A stretch of 64,000 nt of DNA from contig CP073016.1 of NCBI GenBank assembly GCA_025370075.1, positions 2,046,001-2,110,000 on the forward strand, written 5' to 3'. Below the pieces are notes generated by a model that saw only the letters and a list, made by a program, of their open reading frames with translations, ran no database searches and had not been told where the DNA came from. Made by a program: the position numbers and the translations under genes. Position 1 is the first letter of the stretch. Each line of letters starts with the position of its first letter. This stretch comes from Chryseotalea sp. WA131a (GTDB taxonomy: Bacteria; Bacteroidota; Bacteroidia; Cytophagales; Cyclobacteriaceae). Positions 24,487-33,750 of the stretch are shown here, one piece after another.

Positions 24487-25082
24487 GTTGCTTCTTTCAA
24501 CTTAACTAATTCATCAACGTTGTCCCCATAAAATTCTATGTCTCTCTTTTTTAATTGCTCTGCTAGTTCATAAAACTCTCTGTCCTTATTTAGCATTAAT
24601 TTGAGACACATATTCATTATTGGCATTTTCGCGGCATTCTTTGCTGGATAGTTAATTGTGTCGATCAAAGTGTTTAAACTTTCTAATGAGTCAAATCTGT
24701 CTGCGAAGGGAATTAGTTTGTTTTTTATTATTCCTTTAACTTCTTCATACATTTCATTTTCATTTGGTATGTCCCAGTACTTAACTTTAGGTTTTGTCGA
24801 GAAGTCCGTTAAGATGTCATTTATTGTGCAATAAAAAACACCTGTCTCGGCACTACCCTTGAGGTAGGAGTCGTCTTTCCATACTATTTCTAAAATCTTG
24901 GGAACTGTCACTGCAAAATAGATTGTGAACGCTCTCTTGTTGTCACCCGTGCTAATGAAGTGAACATCGATAATTTTTGAGAAGTCGCCTGATAGTTCAA
25001 AGAATCTGTTCTTGACTTTTTTATAAGTCGTCAGTTCGTTTTTAAACAGGTTTAAAACTCTTAGTTTGTCGAACTTTATCAT
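24444..25082 (-). CDS. DUF4304-like protein reading through into attC
   Basis: 212 residues. The segment KNRFFELSGDFSKIIDVHFIS and the following beta strands (FTIYFAVTVPKI…) resemble DUF4304 proteins; assignment is weak. The frame has no stop before the R box and continues about 15 codons into attC 22 (…GNKMFAQWRGDV). Either the native stop was lost or the attC-encoded tail is normal. Excision would change the tail only if the cassette joined a different attC body, since its own attC moves with it. Confidence 0.55.
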   Translation of the reverse strand: MIKFDKLRVLNLFKNELTTYKKVKNRFFELSGDFSKIIDVHFISTGDNKRAFTIYFAVTVPKILEIVWKDDSYLKGSAETGVFYCTINDILTDFSTKPKVKYWDIPNENEMYEEVKGIIKNKLIPFADRFDSLESLNTLIDTINYPAKNAAKMPIMNMCLKLMLNKDREFYELAEQLKKRDIEFYGDNVDELVKLKEATAGNKMFAQWRGDV

Positions 25083-25113
25083 TGGTTAGTCTTCACCGTC
25101 CCGAAGCAATTGC

Positions 25114-25244
25114 TGGCAACGTGAATATTTGCGATCGGGCGGGAATTTGAAACTGCGTCCTGTCCCCGGCACCAAACGGAATAAAGATAACAAAACTTTG
25201 AATCACACGTCAACCCCGCCTGGCGCAAATATAATGTTAGTGGC
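25114..25244 (-). other. attC site 23 (family D)
   Basis: R boxes gctggcaac and gttagtggc (25236); arms ATATTTGCGATCGGGCGGG and CCCGCCTGGCGCAAATAT. Own site of the 25249 cassette. Confidence 0.88.
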
Positions 25245-25248
25245 AGTT

Positions 25249-25578
25249 CTATTGTTCTTCAATTAATTTAAAGTTGTCGTCCAGAGTCACGACCTTACCA
25301 ATTTTGCAGTCCTTTATCTGGCTTAGATAGTCTTTCAAGATTTGGGAATATTTATCTTTCTCGTCAGTACTTAAAGATGTCACGTCAGCAAGTTTGTCAA
25401 GTACCTTATTTTCGTCAAGGTCAACTCCGGTGTAAATTACCAGTCCAAAGTCGTAAACCATCTTACTCTTAATTCCAATCAGTCTACTTTTGTCGTCAAA
25501 CACGTCAGGAATTAGAAATTCGCTTTTGCATTTCTGTCCATTTATTTTCTTGTCGGTATGGATAAACTTCTTTGTCAT
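25249..25578 (-). CDS. Small cytosolic protein, unknown function
   Basis: 109 residues from ATG 25578, stop 5 bases from the R box. Charged, with a beta-rich first half (KSEFLIPDVFDDKSRLIGIK) and helical second half. No membrane or signal segment, no recognised motif. Asp codons predominantly GAC. Confidence 0.55.
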   Translation of the reverse strand: MTKKFIHTDKKINGQKCKSEFLIPDVFDDKSRLIGIKSKMVYDFGLVIYTGVDLDENKVLDKLADVTSLSTDEKDKYSQILKDYLSQIKDCKIGKVVTLDDNFKLIEEQ

Positions 25579-25607
25579 AGAGTCTCACTTTTGGAGCAGG
25601 CTAAATT

Positions 25608-25741
25608 GCCACTAACGACCTGTGTTTGCGCGGTAGCGGGCTTTCGAAGCCGCGTCCTGTCCCCGACACAAAGCGTTGAACGAAGATACAAACTTCTAAC
25701 AACACGTCACCCCGCTATTGCCGCAAACACTTTGTTATGCA
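25608..25741 (-). other. attC site 24 (family B)
   Basis: R boxes gccactaac and gttatgcaca (25734); arms GTTTGCGCGGTAGCGGG and CCCGCTATTGCCGCAAAC. Differs from attC 26 at one inner base. Own site of M43 cassette A. Confidence 0.87.
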
Positions 25742-25765
25742 CATGTGCCGCATTCACCCTACCCA

Positions 25766-25831
25766 AACCACACGGATGGCCAGTGCTTTGATTTGCGTGT
25801 TAGCAGGCGCGGCAATGGTATTGGTGTGGTT
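25766..25831 (-). repeat. Cassette-end hairpin, 3' side (M43 cassette A)
   Basis: AACCACAC-gga-TGGCCAGTGC pairs, with mismatches, with GCAATGGTA-ttg-GTGTGGTT. Same subtype as the hairpin at 5303. Confidence 0.74.
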
Positions 25832-25915
25832 TTCCGAAGCTCTATTTAGTGTGTTTGCCTACAAACGGTTAGTGATAAACCACAATCATTTCTGCCTGTC
25901 AGGTATTCACCAAAA

Positions 25916-27826
25916 CTATTCTATAAGAATCCTTTTTCTAAAGTGGTCACCTTTTGAGTGGGAGACGTCCAAGTAATAGGTTCCCTTAGGCAGTTGGCTT
26001 ACCGGGATTTTCAAATCTTCATTGTCTTTGGCTGAAAGGGATATCCAGCTTTTTTGGTTTTCATCGAATATCCGAACTTGGGCTGTGCCCGTTTGTTTTA
26101 TCTTCTTGGTTTTGTTTTCCTTTATGTTTTCACCATTTCCCTTGAATGATATTGTCAACTCGTTACTTGTTGGATTGGGAAAAGATGTGAGGCAAACAAA
26201 AGCACCACAACCGTACGGTGGGGGTGACGTGCAAGTGTCCCAATCCCGATATTCGTATTCTTTGCTGCCCAATAAAATTGGAGGTGAACAATCATTTCTA
26301 CCGAAAGCATATACTATCCTGGTAATACCCACTAAAGGGGGAACGTAAATATCTGCTAAATACGTAAGTCCTTCACCGATGCTTTGGCTGGTGCCTGTTG
26401 GATCGTTTTCAGTCCAATAATATCTAGTAACACCATTGTTAGATGCAGGGTCAACCACGGCACGAAGAACCATCCAATGTTCGCAGGCGTCAATATCGTT
26501 AATAGTCACATAGGAAGAATTGACTATCGGGGTTGGGGTCACATTTAGATTGATTTCTGATGCGTAATTTCCAGCAATAGCTCTTAATATCACCGTTCCA
26601 CTTCCTGCTGCTTGAATTGTTACTTGATTATTTCCGATTGAGTTTATTGTAGCAGGACCGGCAACAATTGTCCAAGTTGGTGCTAAACAATTTGGATTCG
26701 TTAAATTCACCACACCTGTACAGATAATGTTGGAAGTTGGTTGTTGAATCATGAAATAGTTATTGAGAAATGCTGCCCTTGGTCCACCTGCAGCAAAAAT
26801 TGCTCTTCCCCTAAGTCTTTGTCCATTCGTAAAAACATTCATACAATTATCATCTGTATAGTCCATATAGTTCATGAACATAGAGCTTGGGTCGGCCACG
26901 TTGCACCTTGGGCCAAACCATCTTTGTGCAGTATTTACAGCAACCAGAGGAAAAGTGGGGCAGCCAAAATTGCTGTTTTGTTGCACGGGCGTATCAGCAA
27001 CAAAGTCATCGCCACAAGTTGAATCGCCCCAAATGTGGCGGAGGTTCAACCAATGGCCTACTTCATGTGTGGCTGTGCGACCTCCGTCATATGGTGCAGT
27101 TACATTTCCTGTTCTGCCCATGGACGTGGTCGAGATCACAACTCCATCAACGTTTGGATTTGTTAGAAAGTCAGCTGGCCACGTTGCATATCCCAACGTT
27201 CCATCAGTAAAATTCCCAACCCAAATGTTCAAATAACGGTCAGTCGGCCATGGGTCTTGACCACCCTGATTGGTTATCTTTATGCCAATTGAAGTTTCGT
27301 CTGTTATTCGCTCATTTGGGTTATTTGGGTTGACGATTGTACTAAAAGTAAACCCAGTCTTGTTTGTGGATCTCCGGGTTACCCCATTTGTAGTATTTCC
27401 ATTTGGGTCTTGACAGGCTAATCGAAATTCAAAATTATAATCAGAAGCTACACCCGCAAATGCAGCCGGTGTATTTGTTCTATTTGCATTCAATCTCCTG
27501 AAGTCCTCGTTGAGCACATCAATTTGCGATTGGATTTGCGCTAAGCTGATATTCAATCCAGTGCCTTCAGTCTCGTTACGGTGCAGCACATGTACCACTA
27601 CAGGTATGATTATTATACCATTCGGGTCGGCAAGGCGATAGCTTGCGCCTGATTGGTTATTTATATAATTAGTGGTAAAACTCTCCAAGTACACAAACCG
27701 TTGGTAACGAGCTGGGTTCTGAATCTGCATCGAGTTGAGATCAAGGCTCATTGGACAATTTCGACTTTGACTAAAAGTAACAATCGCAAAGAGTAAAATG
27801 GTGGATGTAGATAATAGCTTTTTCAT
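25916..27826 (-). CDS. M43 (pappalysin-like) metalloprotease with T9SS sorting domain, copy A
   Basis: 636 residues with a signal peptide (MKKLLSTSTILLFAIVTFSQ). The zinc site HEVGHWLNLRH lies near residue 235 and matches HExxHxxxxxH, followed by the Met-turn MNYMDY, as in M43 secreted metalloproteases. A beta-sandwich/Ig-like middle (residues about 340-530) and a type A C-terminal T9SS domain (SFPNPTSNELTISF … GTYYLDVSHSKGDHFRKRILIE) follow. The protein should be exported by type IX secretion and surface-attached or released. Preceded in the same operon by a lipoprotein gene 11 bases upstream. The mature part is DNA-identical to copy B. Confidence 0.93.
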   Translation of the reverse strand: MKKLLSTSTILLFAIVTFSQSRNCPMSLDLNSMQIQNPARYQRFVYLESFTTNYINNQSGASYRLADPNGIIIIPVVVHVLHRNETEGTGLNISLAQIQSQIDVLNEDFRRLNANRTNTPAAFAGVASDYNFEFRLACQDPNGNTTNGVTRRSTNKTGFTFSTIVNPNNPNERITDETSIGIKITNQGGQDPWPTDRYLNIWVGNFTDGTLGYATWPADFLTNPNVDGVVISTTSMGRTGNVTAPYDGGRTATHEVGHWLNLRHIWGDSTCGDDFVADTPVQQNSNFGCPTFPLVAVNTAQRWFGPRCNVADPSSMFMNYMDYTDDNCMNVFTNGQRLRGRAIFAAGGPRAAFLNNYFMIQQPTSNIICTGVVNLTNPNCLAPTWTIVAGPATINSIGNNQVTIQAAGSGTVILRAIAGNYASEINLNVTPTPIVNSSYVTINDIDACEHWMVLRAVVDPASNNGVTRYYWTENDPTGTSQSIGEGLTYLADIYVPPLVGITRIVYAFGRNDCSPPILLGSKEYEYRDWDTCTSPPPYGCGAFVCLTSFPNPTSNELTISFKGNGENIKENKTKKIKQTGTAQVRIFDENQKSWISLSAKDNEDLKIPVSQLPKGTYYLDVSHSKGDHFRKRILIE

Positions 27827-27837
27827 AGGATACGAAT

Positions 27838-28350
27838 TTAGTTTGTAATCTTTTTCCAAGTATTTGGTCCGACAACACTTGATACATATTGGTATTGAAG
27901 AATGTAATAGCTCTCACAGATGACTATTGGTACATACGAGGTTCTTGCTCCTGTTCTCAAATCATAGAAGACCATAACTGGATCTTCATCCTCAGGAAAA
28001 TTGGTCCCTGAAATTTCCTTTAACCTAACAATTGCAAATTTAGACTTACCAGTTAAAGCTCCACATTTATAGCTAATTGTGGAGTCTCCACTCAACTTCA
28101 CCATATAGCTTACGCCTTCAGTTTGGGGCGTTAAGTACTTTGTTGGTTGACCGCGCTGAACTCTTTCTTCCTGTAACCAAGTCCATGTTCCCTGAATATA
28201 CATTTTTACGGAATCCATATTCTTAGTCAATTTGCATGGAGCAACAAATGGTGCTTTTACATTTTCGAGAATGCATGGGTTTTCCTCATCGCTTTCATTG
28301 CAAGCGGAAATCAATAAGAGATTAACTAATAGGAAAGAAATTATTTTCAT
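27838..28350 (-). CDS. Lipoprotein partnered with M43 protease, copy A
   Basis: 170 residues with an SPII signal (MKIISFLLVNLLLISACNES; Cys near 17). The body contains MYIQGTWTWLQEERVQRGQPTK and a C-terminal YVSSVVGPNTWKKI. A related, diverged gene (31672-32193) precedes protease copy B, so the pairing is conserved. It may be a surface partner, inhibitor or activator of the protease; this is inferred from pairing only. Family not recognised. Confidence 0.72.
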   Translation of the reverse strand: MKIISFLLVNLLLISACNESDEENPCILENVKAPFVAPCKLTKNMDSVKMYIQGTWTWLQEERVQRGQPTKYLTPQTEGVSYMVKLSGDSTISYKCGALTGKSKFAIVRLKEISGTNFPEDEDPVMVFYDLRTGARTSYVPIVICESYYILQYQYVSSVVGPNTWKKITN

Positions 28351-28474
28351 TTAGGTGCGATCTGTTTTTCAACGATTCTGATAACATAAATATAAATTTA
28401 GACACTCGTGAGATTAAAAGGTTGCAAAATGTGAAATTAATTTTTGGTAACAGTATCATAATGTATTGTAACTA

Positions 28475-28532
28475 TTGGCTCTTTTGCTTGCTTTGGTGTC
28501 GCGCGGTAAGGTGTGGCAAGCGAACGTGCCAA
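28475..28532 (-). repeat. Cassette-end hairpin, 5' side (M43 cassette A)
   Basis: TTGGC-tcttt-TGCTTGC pairs with GCAAGC-gaacgt-GCCAA. Identical in sequence to the hairpin at 32317. Confidence 0.78.
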
Positions 28533-28563
28533 TTTTCGAAGCGCGAATCTGTCCCGCGGCATT

Positions 28564-28698
28564 GTGCATAACGTTTAGCTTGTGGAAGGCGGGCAAATAA
28601 AAACCTTCGCCCTGTCCCACGTGATAAAGATAAATAAAGAACTACAAACTTCAATGACGCAAAGTCCCGCCCGCTTGCCACAAGCTTTTGTTATGCAC
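28564..28698 (-). other. attC site 25 (family C)
   Basis: R boxes gcataac and gttatgcacc (28690); arms GCTTGTGGAAGGCGGGC and GCCCGCTTGCCACAAGC. Near-copy of attC 1. The gene of its cassette ends inside it. Confidence 0.87.
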
Positions 28699-29424
28699 CG
28701 TTTTTTTGTATCTCTCCTCTAAATGTTTTTCCTTGTCGAACGTCTTTGTCCCAATGTCAACTAATATGTCAGCCAATGAATATTTCAATTTCTTTGCCAT
28801 TGGTCGGGCGTCATGGACCAGCGAGTAAACGGTCAATTTTTTGTCTGTCGCTAAATAGTTCCCGTCCTCCAAGTCGTAGAATGCATAAAAAGTCCGATTA
28901 TCGAAGTCAATGTCGAATATGTCGTCAGGGTTTAATCTGCTTTTTAAATTGTCGTCAAGTTGTTCGTAAAACAAATCTACTTCCGAAGCGGGAAAGTCCA
29001 CTGAAGTCTGTTGAAGATTTGAACATTCAATTCTGTTTAAATCAAACTCGTCAAGTTCATAATTTGAGTTCTCAATTCTTAGTCCAGCTAAATAGTTGTC
29101 ATGAATCAGGAATTCAACATTTGCATAGTCGTTCTGTTTTCTCGAAAAAATTCTCTGTCCAGAAAGTCGGTAGTTTCGTTTTCGCTTTTTAAAGTCGTTC
29201 AGCGTTGTTCCTGGAAACCCAATTGTCATGAACTTAAAACCTGGGAACAAATCCCAGTCGCTTAGATTGAACAAGTTAGTCCTTCGTCTTTGTTCTTTCA
29301 ATTCATTAAAGTCGTCAGATAAACTATTTATTAAACTGTCTACTAACGTAGTCCATTCTTGTCGTTGAACCTTAGACGTGTAAGGAGGAAATATTCGTCC
29401 GATTATTCTTTGCAGTCCTGTCAT
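28651..29424 (-). CDS. Unknown cytosolic protein, C-terminus encoded by attC
   Basis: 257 residues from ATG 29424; upstream open sequence is attC. Rich in Arg/Lys/Asp with alternating helices and strands (…DYANVEFLIHDNYLAGLRIEN…; SRLNPDDIFDIDFDNRTFYAFYD). Not recognised. The frame passes the R box and ends about 16 codons into attC 25 (VHNKSLWQAGGTLRH), one of four such cases here. Single-gene cassette lying between the two M43 cassettes. Confidence 0.55.
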   Translation of the reverse strand: MTGLQRIIGRIFPPYTSKVQRQEWTTLVDSLINSLSDDFNELKEQRRRTNLFNLSDWDLFPGFKFMTIGFPGTTLNDFKKRKRNYRLSGQRIFSRKQNDYANVEFLIHDNYLAGLRIENSNYELDEFDLNRIECSNLQQTSVDFPASEVDLFYEQLDDNLKSRLNPDDIFDIDFDNRTFYAFYDLEDGNYLATDKKLTVYSLVHDARPMAKKLKYSLADILVDIGTKTFDKEKHLEERYKKTVHNKSLWQAGGTLRH

Positions 29425-29437
29425 TCGTTTAAAAATG

Positions 29438-29571
29438 GTGCATAACGACCTGTGTTTGCGCGGTAGCGGGCTTTCGAAGCCGCGTCCTGTCCCCGACACA
29501 AAGCCTTGAACGAAGATACAAACTTCTAACAACACGTCACCCCGCTATTGCCGCAAACACTTTGTTATGCA
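29438..29571 (-). other. attC site 26 (family B)
   Basis: R boxes ggtgcataac and gttatgcaca (29564); arms GTTTGCGCGGTAGCGGG and CCCGCTATTGCCGCAAAC. Own site of M43 cassette B. Confidence 0.87.
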
Positions 29572-29595
29572 CATGTGCCGCATTCACCCTACCCA

Positions 29596-29661
29596 AACCA
29601 CACGGATGGCCAGTGCTTTGATTTGCGTGTTAGCAGGCGCGGCAATGGTATTGGTGTGGTT
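29596..29661 (-). repeat. Cassette-end hairpin, 3' side (M43 cassette B)
   Basis: Same sequence as the hairpin at 25766, part of the block identical between cassettes A and B. Confidence 0.74.
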
Positions 29662-29745
29662 TTCCGAAGCTCTATTTAGTGTGTTTGCCTACAAACGGTT
29701 AGTGATAAACCACAATCATTTCTGCCTGTCAGGTATTCACCAAAA

Positions 29746-31659
29746 CTATTCTATAAGAATCCTTTTTCTAAAGTGGTCACCTTTTGAGTGGGAGACGTCC
29801 AAGTAATAGGTTCCCTTAGGCAGTTGGCTTACCGGGATTTTCAAATCTTCATTGTCTTTGGCTGAAAGGGATATCCAGCTTTTTTGGTTTTCATCGAATA
29901 TCCGAACTTGGGCTGTGCCCGTTTGTTTTATCTTCTTGGTTTTGTTTTCCTTTATGTTTTCACCATTTCCCTTGAATGATATTGTCAACTCGTTACTTGT
30001 TGGATTGGGAAAAGATGTGAGGCAAACAAAAGCACCACAACCGTACGGTGGGGGTGACGTGCAAGTGTCCCAATCCCGATATTCGTATTCTTTGCTGCCC
30101 AATAAAATTGGAGGTGAACAATCATTTCTACCGAAAGCATATACTATCCTGGTAATACCCACTAAAGGGGGAACGTAAATATCTGCTAAATACGTAAGTC
30201 CTTCACCGATGCTTTGGCTGGTGCCTGTTGGATCGTTTTCAGTCCAATAATATCTAGTAACACCATTGTTAGATGCAGGGTCAACCACGGCACGAAGAAC
30301 CATCCAATGTTCGCAGGCGTCAATATCGTTAATAGTCACATAGGAAGAATTGACTATCGGGGTTGGGGTCACATTTAGATTGATTTCTGATGCGTAATTT
30401 CCAGCAATAGCTCTTAATATCACCGTTCCACTTCCTGCTGCTTGAATTGTTACTTGATTATTTCCGATTGAGTTTATTGTAGCAGGACCGGCAACAATTG
30501 TCCAAGTTGGTGCTAAACAATTTGGATTCGTTAAATTCACCACACCTGTACAGATAATGTTGGAAGTTGGTTGTTGAATCATGAAATAGTTATTGAGAAA
30601 TGCTGCCCTTGGTCCACCTGCAGCAAAAATTGCTCTTCCCCTAAGTCTTTGTCCATTCGTAAAAACATTCATACAATTATCATCTGTATAGTCCATATAG
30701 TTCATGAACATAGAGCTTGGGTCGGCCACGTTGCACCTTGGGCCAAACCATCTTTGTGCAGTATTTACAGCAACCAGAGGAAAAGTGGGGCAGCCAAAAT
30801 TGCTGTTTTGTTGCACGGGCGTATCAGCAACAAAGTCATCGCCACAAGTTGAATCGCCCCAAATGTGGCGGAGGTTCAACCAATGGCCTACTTCATGTGT
30901 GGCTGTGCGACCTCCGTCATATGGTGCAGTTACATTTCCTGTTCTGCCCATGGACGTGGTCGAGATCACAACTCCATCAACGTTTGGATTTGTTAGAAAG
31001 TCAGCTGGCCACGTTGCATATCCCAACGTTCCATCAGTAAAATTCCCAACCCAAATGTTCAAATAACGGTCAGTCGGCCATGGGTCTTGACCACCCTGAT
31101 TGGTTATCTTTATGCCAATTGAAGTTTCGTCTGTTATTCGCTCATTTGGGTTATTTGGGTTGACGATTGTACTAAAAGTAAACCCAGTCTTGTTTGTGGA
31201 TCTCCGGGTTACCCCATTTGTAGTATTTCCATTTGGGTCTTGACAGGCTAATCGAAATTCAAAATTATAATCAGAAGCTACACCCGCAAATGCAGCCGGT
31301 GTATTTGTTCTATTTGCATTCAATCTCCTGAAGTCCTCGTTGAGCACATCAATTTGCGATTGGATTTGCGCTAAGCTGATATTCAATCCAGTGCCTTCAG
31401 TCTCGTTACGGTGCAGCACATGTACCACTACAGGTATGATTATTATACCATTCGGGTCGGCAAGGCGATAGCTTGCGCCTGATTGGTTATTTATATAATT
31501 AGTGGTAAAACTCTCCAAGTACACAAACCGTTGGTAACGAGCTGGGTTCTGAATCTGCATCGAGTTGAGATCAAGGCTCATTGGACAATTTCGACTTTGA
31601 CTCATTAATAAAAAGGTGAACCAAGTCATGAAATTGAGCAACAATATTATTTTCTTCAT
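29746..31659 (-). CDS. M43 metalloprotease with T9SS sorting domain, copy B
   Basis: 637 residues. From residue about 20 onward it is the same protein as copy A, with the intact zinc site HEVGHWLNLRH and T9SS domain. Only the signal peptide differs (MKKIILLLNFMTWFTFLLMSQ). DNA identity ends sharply at base 31602 (27772 in copy A), inside the signal-peptide coding region, and covers the whole downstream end including attC. The upstream lipoprotein is only moderately similar. This pattern suggests recent gene conversion or unequal exchange between two older paralogous cassettes. Confidence 0.92.
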   Translation of the reverse strand: MKKIILLLNFMTWFTFLLMSQSRNCPMSLDLNSMQIQNPARYQRFVYLESFTTNYINNQSGASYRLADPNGIIIIPVVVHVLHRNETEGTGLNISLAQIQSQIDVLNEDFRRLNANRTNTPAAFAGVASDYNFEFRLACQDPNGNTTNGVTRRSTNKTGFTFSTIVNPNNPNERITDETSIGIKITNQGGQDPWPTDRYLNIWVGNFTDGTLGYATWPADFLTNPNVDGVVISTTSMGRTGNVTAPYDGGRTATHEVGHWLNLRHIWGDSTCGDDFVADTPVQQNSNFGCPTFPLVAVNTAQRWFGPRCNVADPSSMFMNYMDYTDDNCMNVFTNGQRLRGRAIFAAGGPRAAFLNNYFMIQQPTSNIICTGVVNLTNPNCLAPTWTIVAGPATINSIGNNQVTIQAAGSGTVILRAIAGNYASEINLNVTPTPIVNSSYVTINDIDACEHWMVLRAVVDPASNNGVTRYYWTENDPTGTSQSIGEGLTYLADIYVPPLVGITRIVYAFGRNDCSPPILLGSKEYEYRDWDTCTSPPPYGCGAFVCLTSFPNPTSNELTISFKGNGENIKENKTKKIKQTGTAQVRIFDENQKSWISLSAKDNEDLKIPVSQLPKGTYYLDVSHSKGDHFRKRILIE

Positions 31660-31671
31660 AAAAATTTGGTT

Positions 31672-32193
31672 TTAGTTTGATTTTTTTTTCCATGTGTCGG
31701 GGCCCCCTATACTTCTTACAAATTGATAATCCATGATCAAATATTGAGAGCAAATCCTTATAGGAACATCCGTAACCCTTAAGCCTGTTTTTAGGTCATA
31801 AAAGATTAAAACAGGCAACTCTCCCTCAGGAAATCCATCAGTGCCAGAACCAGGTGCATCTTTCCATTTGATTATGTCAAATCTTCTTTGGACACCAGCT
31901 TTGTTACAGGTATAATAAGTTGCAGTATCATTTTCCAATTTCAGTTCGAGAGAATATCCTTCTGTTTTCGGGGTCAAGTATTTAGTAGGCTTACCTCTTT
32001 GTACCTCCTCTTGCTGAAGCCACGTCCATGTTCCTTGAATATTCATTTCAACTGTATCAATATTTCTGGTTAGCATACATGGAACTCTAAATGGTGTTTC
32101 CACATTTTCGAGAATGCAAGGGCTTGGTTTACTGCTTTCATTGCAAGAAGAAATCAATAAGAGATTAATCAACATGAGAGAAACTATTTTCAT
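31672..32193 (-). CDS. Lipoprotein partnered with M43 protease, copy B
   Basis: 173 residues with an SPII signal (MKIVSLMLINLLLISSCNES). Colinear with 27838-28350: shared IQGTWTWLQ, QRG.PTKYLTP.TEG and a C-terminal GP.TWKK. Substitutions are spread throughout, unlike the protease genes downstream. Twelve bases separate it from the protease gene. Confidence 0.72.
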   Translation of the reverse strand: MKIVSLMLINLLLISSCNESSKPSPCILENVETPFRVPCMLTRNIDTVEMNIQGTWTWLQQEEVQRGKPTKYLTPKTEGYSLELKLENDTATYYTCNKAGVQRRFDIIKWKDAPGSGTDGFPEGELPVLIFYDLKTGLRVTDVPIRICSQYLIMDYQFVRSIGGPDTWKKKSN

Positions 32194-32316
32194 CTAGTGC
32201 GATTTGTTTTCAACGGCTTCGATAATATGAATATAAATTTAGACACTCATGAGATTAAAAGGTTGAAAAAAGTGAAATTAATTTTTTGATAACAATATCT
32301 TAATTTGGTGTAACAA

Positions 32317-32374
32317 TTGGCTCTTTTGCTTGCTTTGGTGTCGCGCGGTAAGGTGTGGCAAGCGAACGTGCCAA
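32317..32374 (-). repeat. Cassette-end hairpin, 5' side (M43 cassette B)
   Basis: TTGGC-tcttt-TGCTTGC pairs with GCAAGC-gaacgt-GCCAA. The sequence from here to the R box is the same as in cassette A. Confidence 0.78.
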
Positions 32375-32405
32375 TTTTCGAAGCGCGAATCTGTCCCGCG
32401 GCATT

Positions 32406-32539
32406 GTGCATAACGTGAGTATTTGCGTTCGAGCGGGGCTTTCGAAGCCACGCCTTGTCCCCGACACCGAACGCATTAAAGATACGAAAACGTTGGATTA
32501 CGCGTCAACCCCGCTTGACGCAAATACATTGTTACAGGC
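32406..32539 (-). other. attC site 27 (family A)
   Basis: R boxes gtgcataac and gttacaggc (32531); arms TATTTGCGTTCGAGCGGGG and CCCCGCTTGACGCAAATA. Own site of the EcoRI-type methylase cassette. Confidence 0.9.
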
Positions 32540-32570
32540 TGGCGTTCGGTCTTTCCGTTATTGGTTGTCG

Positions 32571-33740
32571 TCATTTATTACCTTTTGCTCTGTTGTGTGT
32601 CTTACATAACATTTCGCAATTTTTTATGTCTGTCGCACCGCCTTTGCTCCACGCTGTTACGTGGTCTGCGTCCATTTCTGTTAGTTGCCAAATTTTAGTT
32701 TTATTGCTATCATGTCCTAATGAACATAATGGACAATTTGAAATCTCTTTTTTCTCTGCTTCTGCCGTTTGTTTTGTATAAACAGATTTCTTTGTCGCAT
32801 CGTCAAAAACTCGAACTTCTAAAAGTTTTGTGTCTGTTGAACCACCAAGAATATATTCAAAAATACCTCTGCGATATTTTATGTATGGGTCACCATACAG
32901 TTTTTTCACTTCGTCTGATACTGTCTTTGAGTTGTAGGGCTGTTTCCGATAAGTTTCATAAAGTCTGCCCCATTCAAGTCCTTTCATTTCGCTTTCAACG
33001 TCAATAAATACAGTAGAAACCCAATCAATTACACTTGTAAAATAGTCTTTTAACTCTGTAATGTTGTTATCAAATCTATGTCGGCTCATATATTCGCTAG
33101 CATTGTCTTTGCTCACCCATTGTAATGCTCTTTCTAGAAAATCCTGACGATTTGCACTACCTGAAATGTATGCACTCCACTTTTGAATATTGGAATTTTT
33201 ACTATTGCTAAATTCTTCTTTACCCATTGTAACGAAAGGTCCTGAATAAACTGCATTCAGCAATTCTTGGCCATTTAAAGGAACTCCTGCAATGTTTATA
33301 GTTCTAAACCATTCTTTAATTTCACTTTCTGTTCCCTCACATTCATAGATAAGAAGTTTAGTATTTAATATTTTATTCTTTTTGTCTAATGCAAAACCAC
33401 CGAATAATTGTTCATTTCCGTTTTCGTCTTTTATTGCAAATTTATTTGTCACAAAACGTCCAATGCTTGTGATACGCTGTTGACCATCTAAAACTTCAAA
33501 GTTGTTTGGGTTAACTTTGTTGAAGTAGACTAAGCCAATTGGATAACCTTTCAAGATTGATTCAATTACAGCAACTTCTCTCTTGCCACCTTCAGAAGCA
33601 TAAATGTAATTTCTTTGATACTCTGGTTGGATAGTAAGCTTACCGGAAAGTCCAAATAATCCTTTGCCCTCAAGTTCACTATAAACAAACCCATCGCAAA
33701 TATCTTCTACAGTAATTTCTGTTATTAATGTTGCTTCCAT
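32571..33740 (-). CDS. DUF262 (GmrSD-type) protein with C-terminal HNH nuclease
   Basis: 389 residues. The N-terminal DUF262/ParB-like part has PEYQRNYIY (residues about 38-46), VIESILKGYPIG and the hallmark VLDGQQRITSI (near 83). The C-terminus is an HNH nuclease: CPLC, MDADHVTAWSKGG, NCEMLCKTHNRAKG. DUF262 domains hydrolyse nucleotides in GmrSD-type modification-dependent restriction. Located 10 bases downstream of an EcoRI-type adenine methylase, so the pair is probably a restriction-like defence unit. No other nuclease is in the cassette. Cleavage specificity unknown. Confidence 0.86.
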   Translation of the reverse strand: MEATLITEITVEDICDGFVYSELEGKGLFGLSGKLTIQPEYQRNYIYASEGGKREVAVIESILKGYPIGLVYFNKVNPNNFEVLDGQQRITSIGRFVTNKFAIKDENGNEQLFGGFALDKKNKILNTKLLIYECEGTESEIKEWFRTINIAGVPLNGQELLNAVYSGPFVTMGKEEFSNSKNSNIQKWSAYISGSANRQDFLERALQWVSKDNASEYMSRHRFDNNITELKDYFTSVIDWVSTVFIDVESEMKGLEWGRLYETYRKQPYNSKTVSDEVKKLYGDPYIKYRRGIFEYILGGSTDTKLLEVRVFDDATKKSVYTKQTAEAEKKEISNCPLCSLGHDSNKTKIWQLTEMDADHVTAWSKGGATDIKNCEMLCKTHNRAKGNK

Positions 33741-33750
33741 ATTCTTACTT

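Noticed and set aside
26741..27236. Overlapping plus-strand frames of 90-120 codons opposite the M43 gene
   Set aside because: They are antisense shadows of a strongly supported protease gene and are repeated only because that gene is duplicated.
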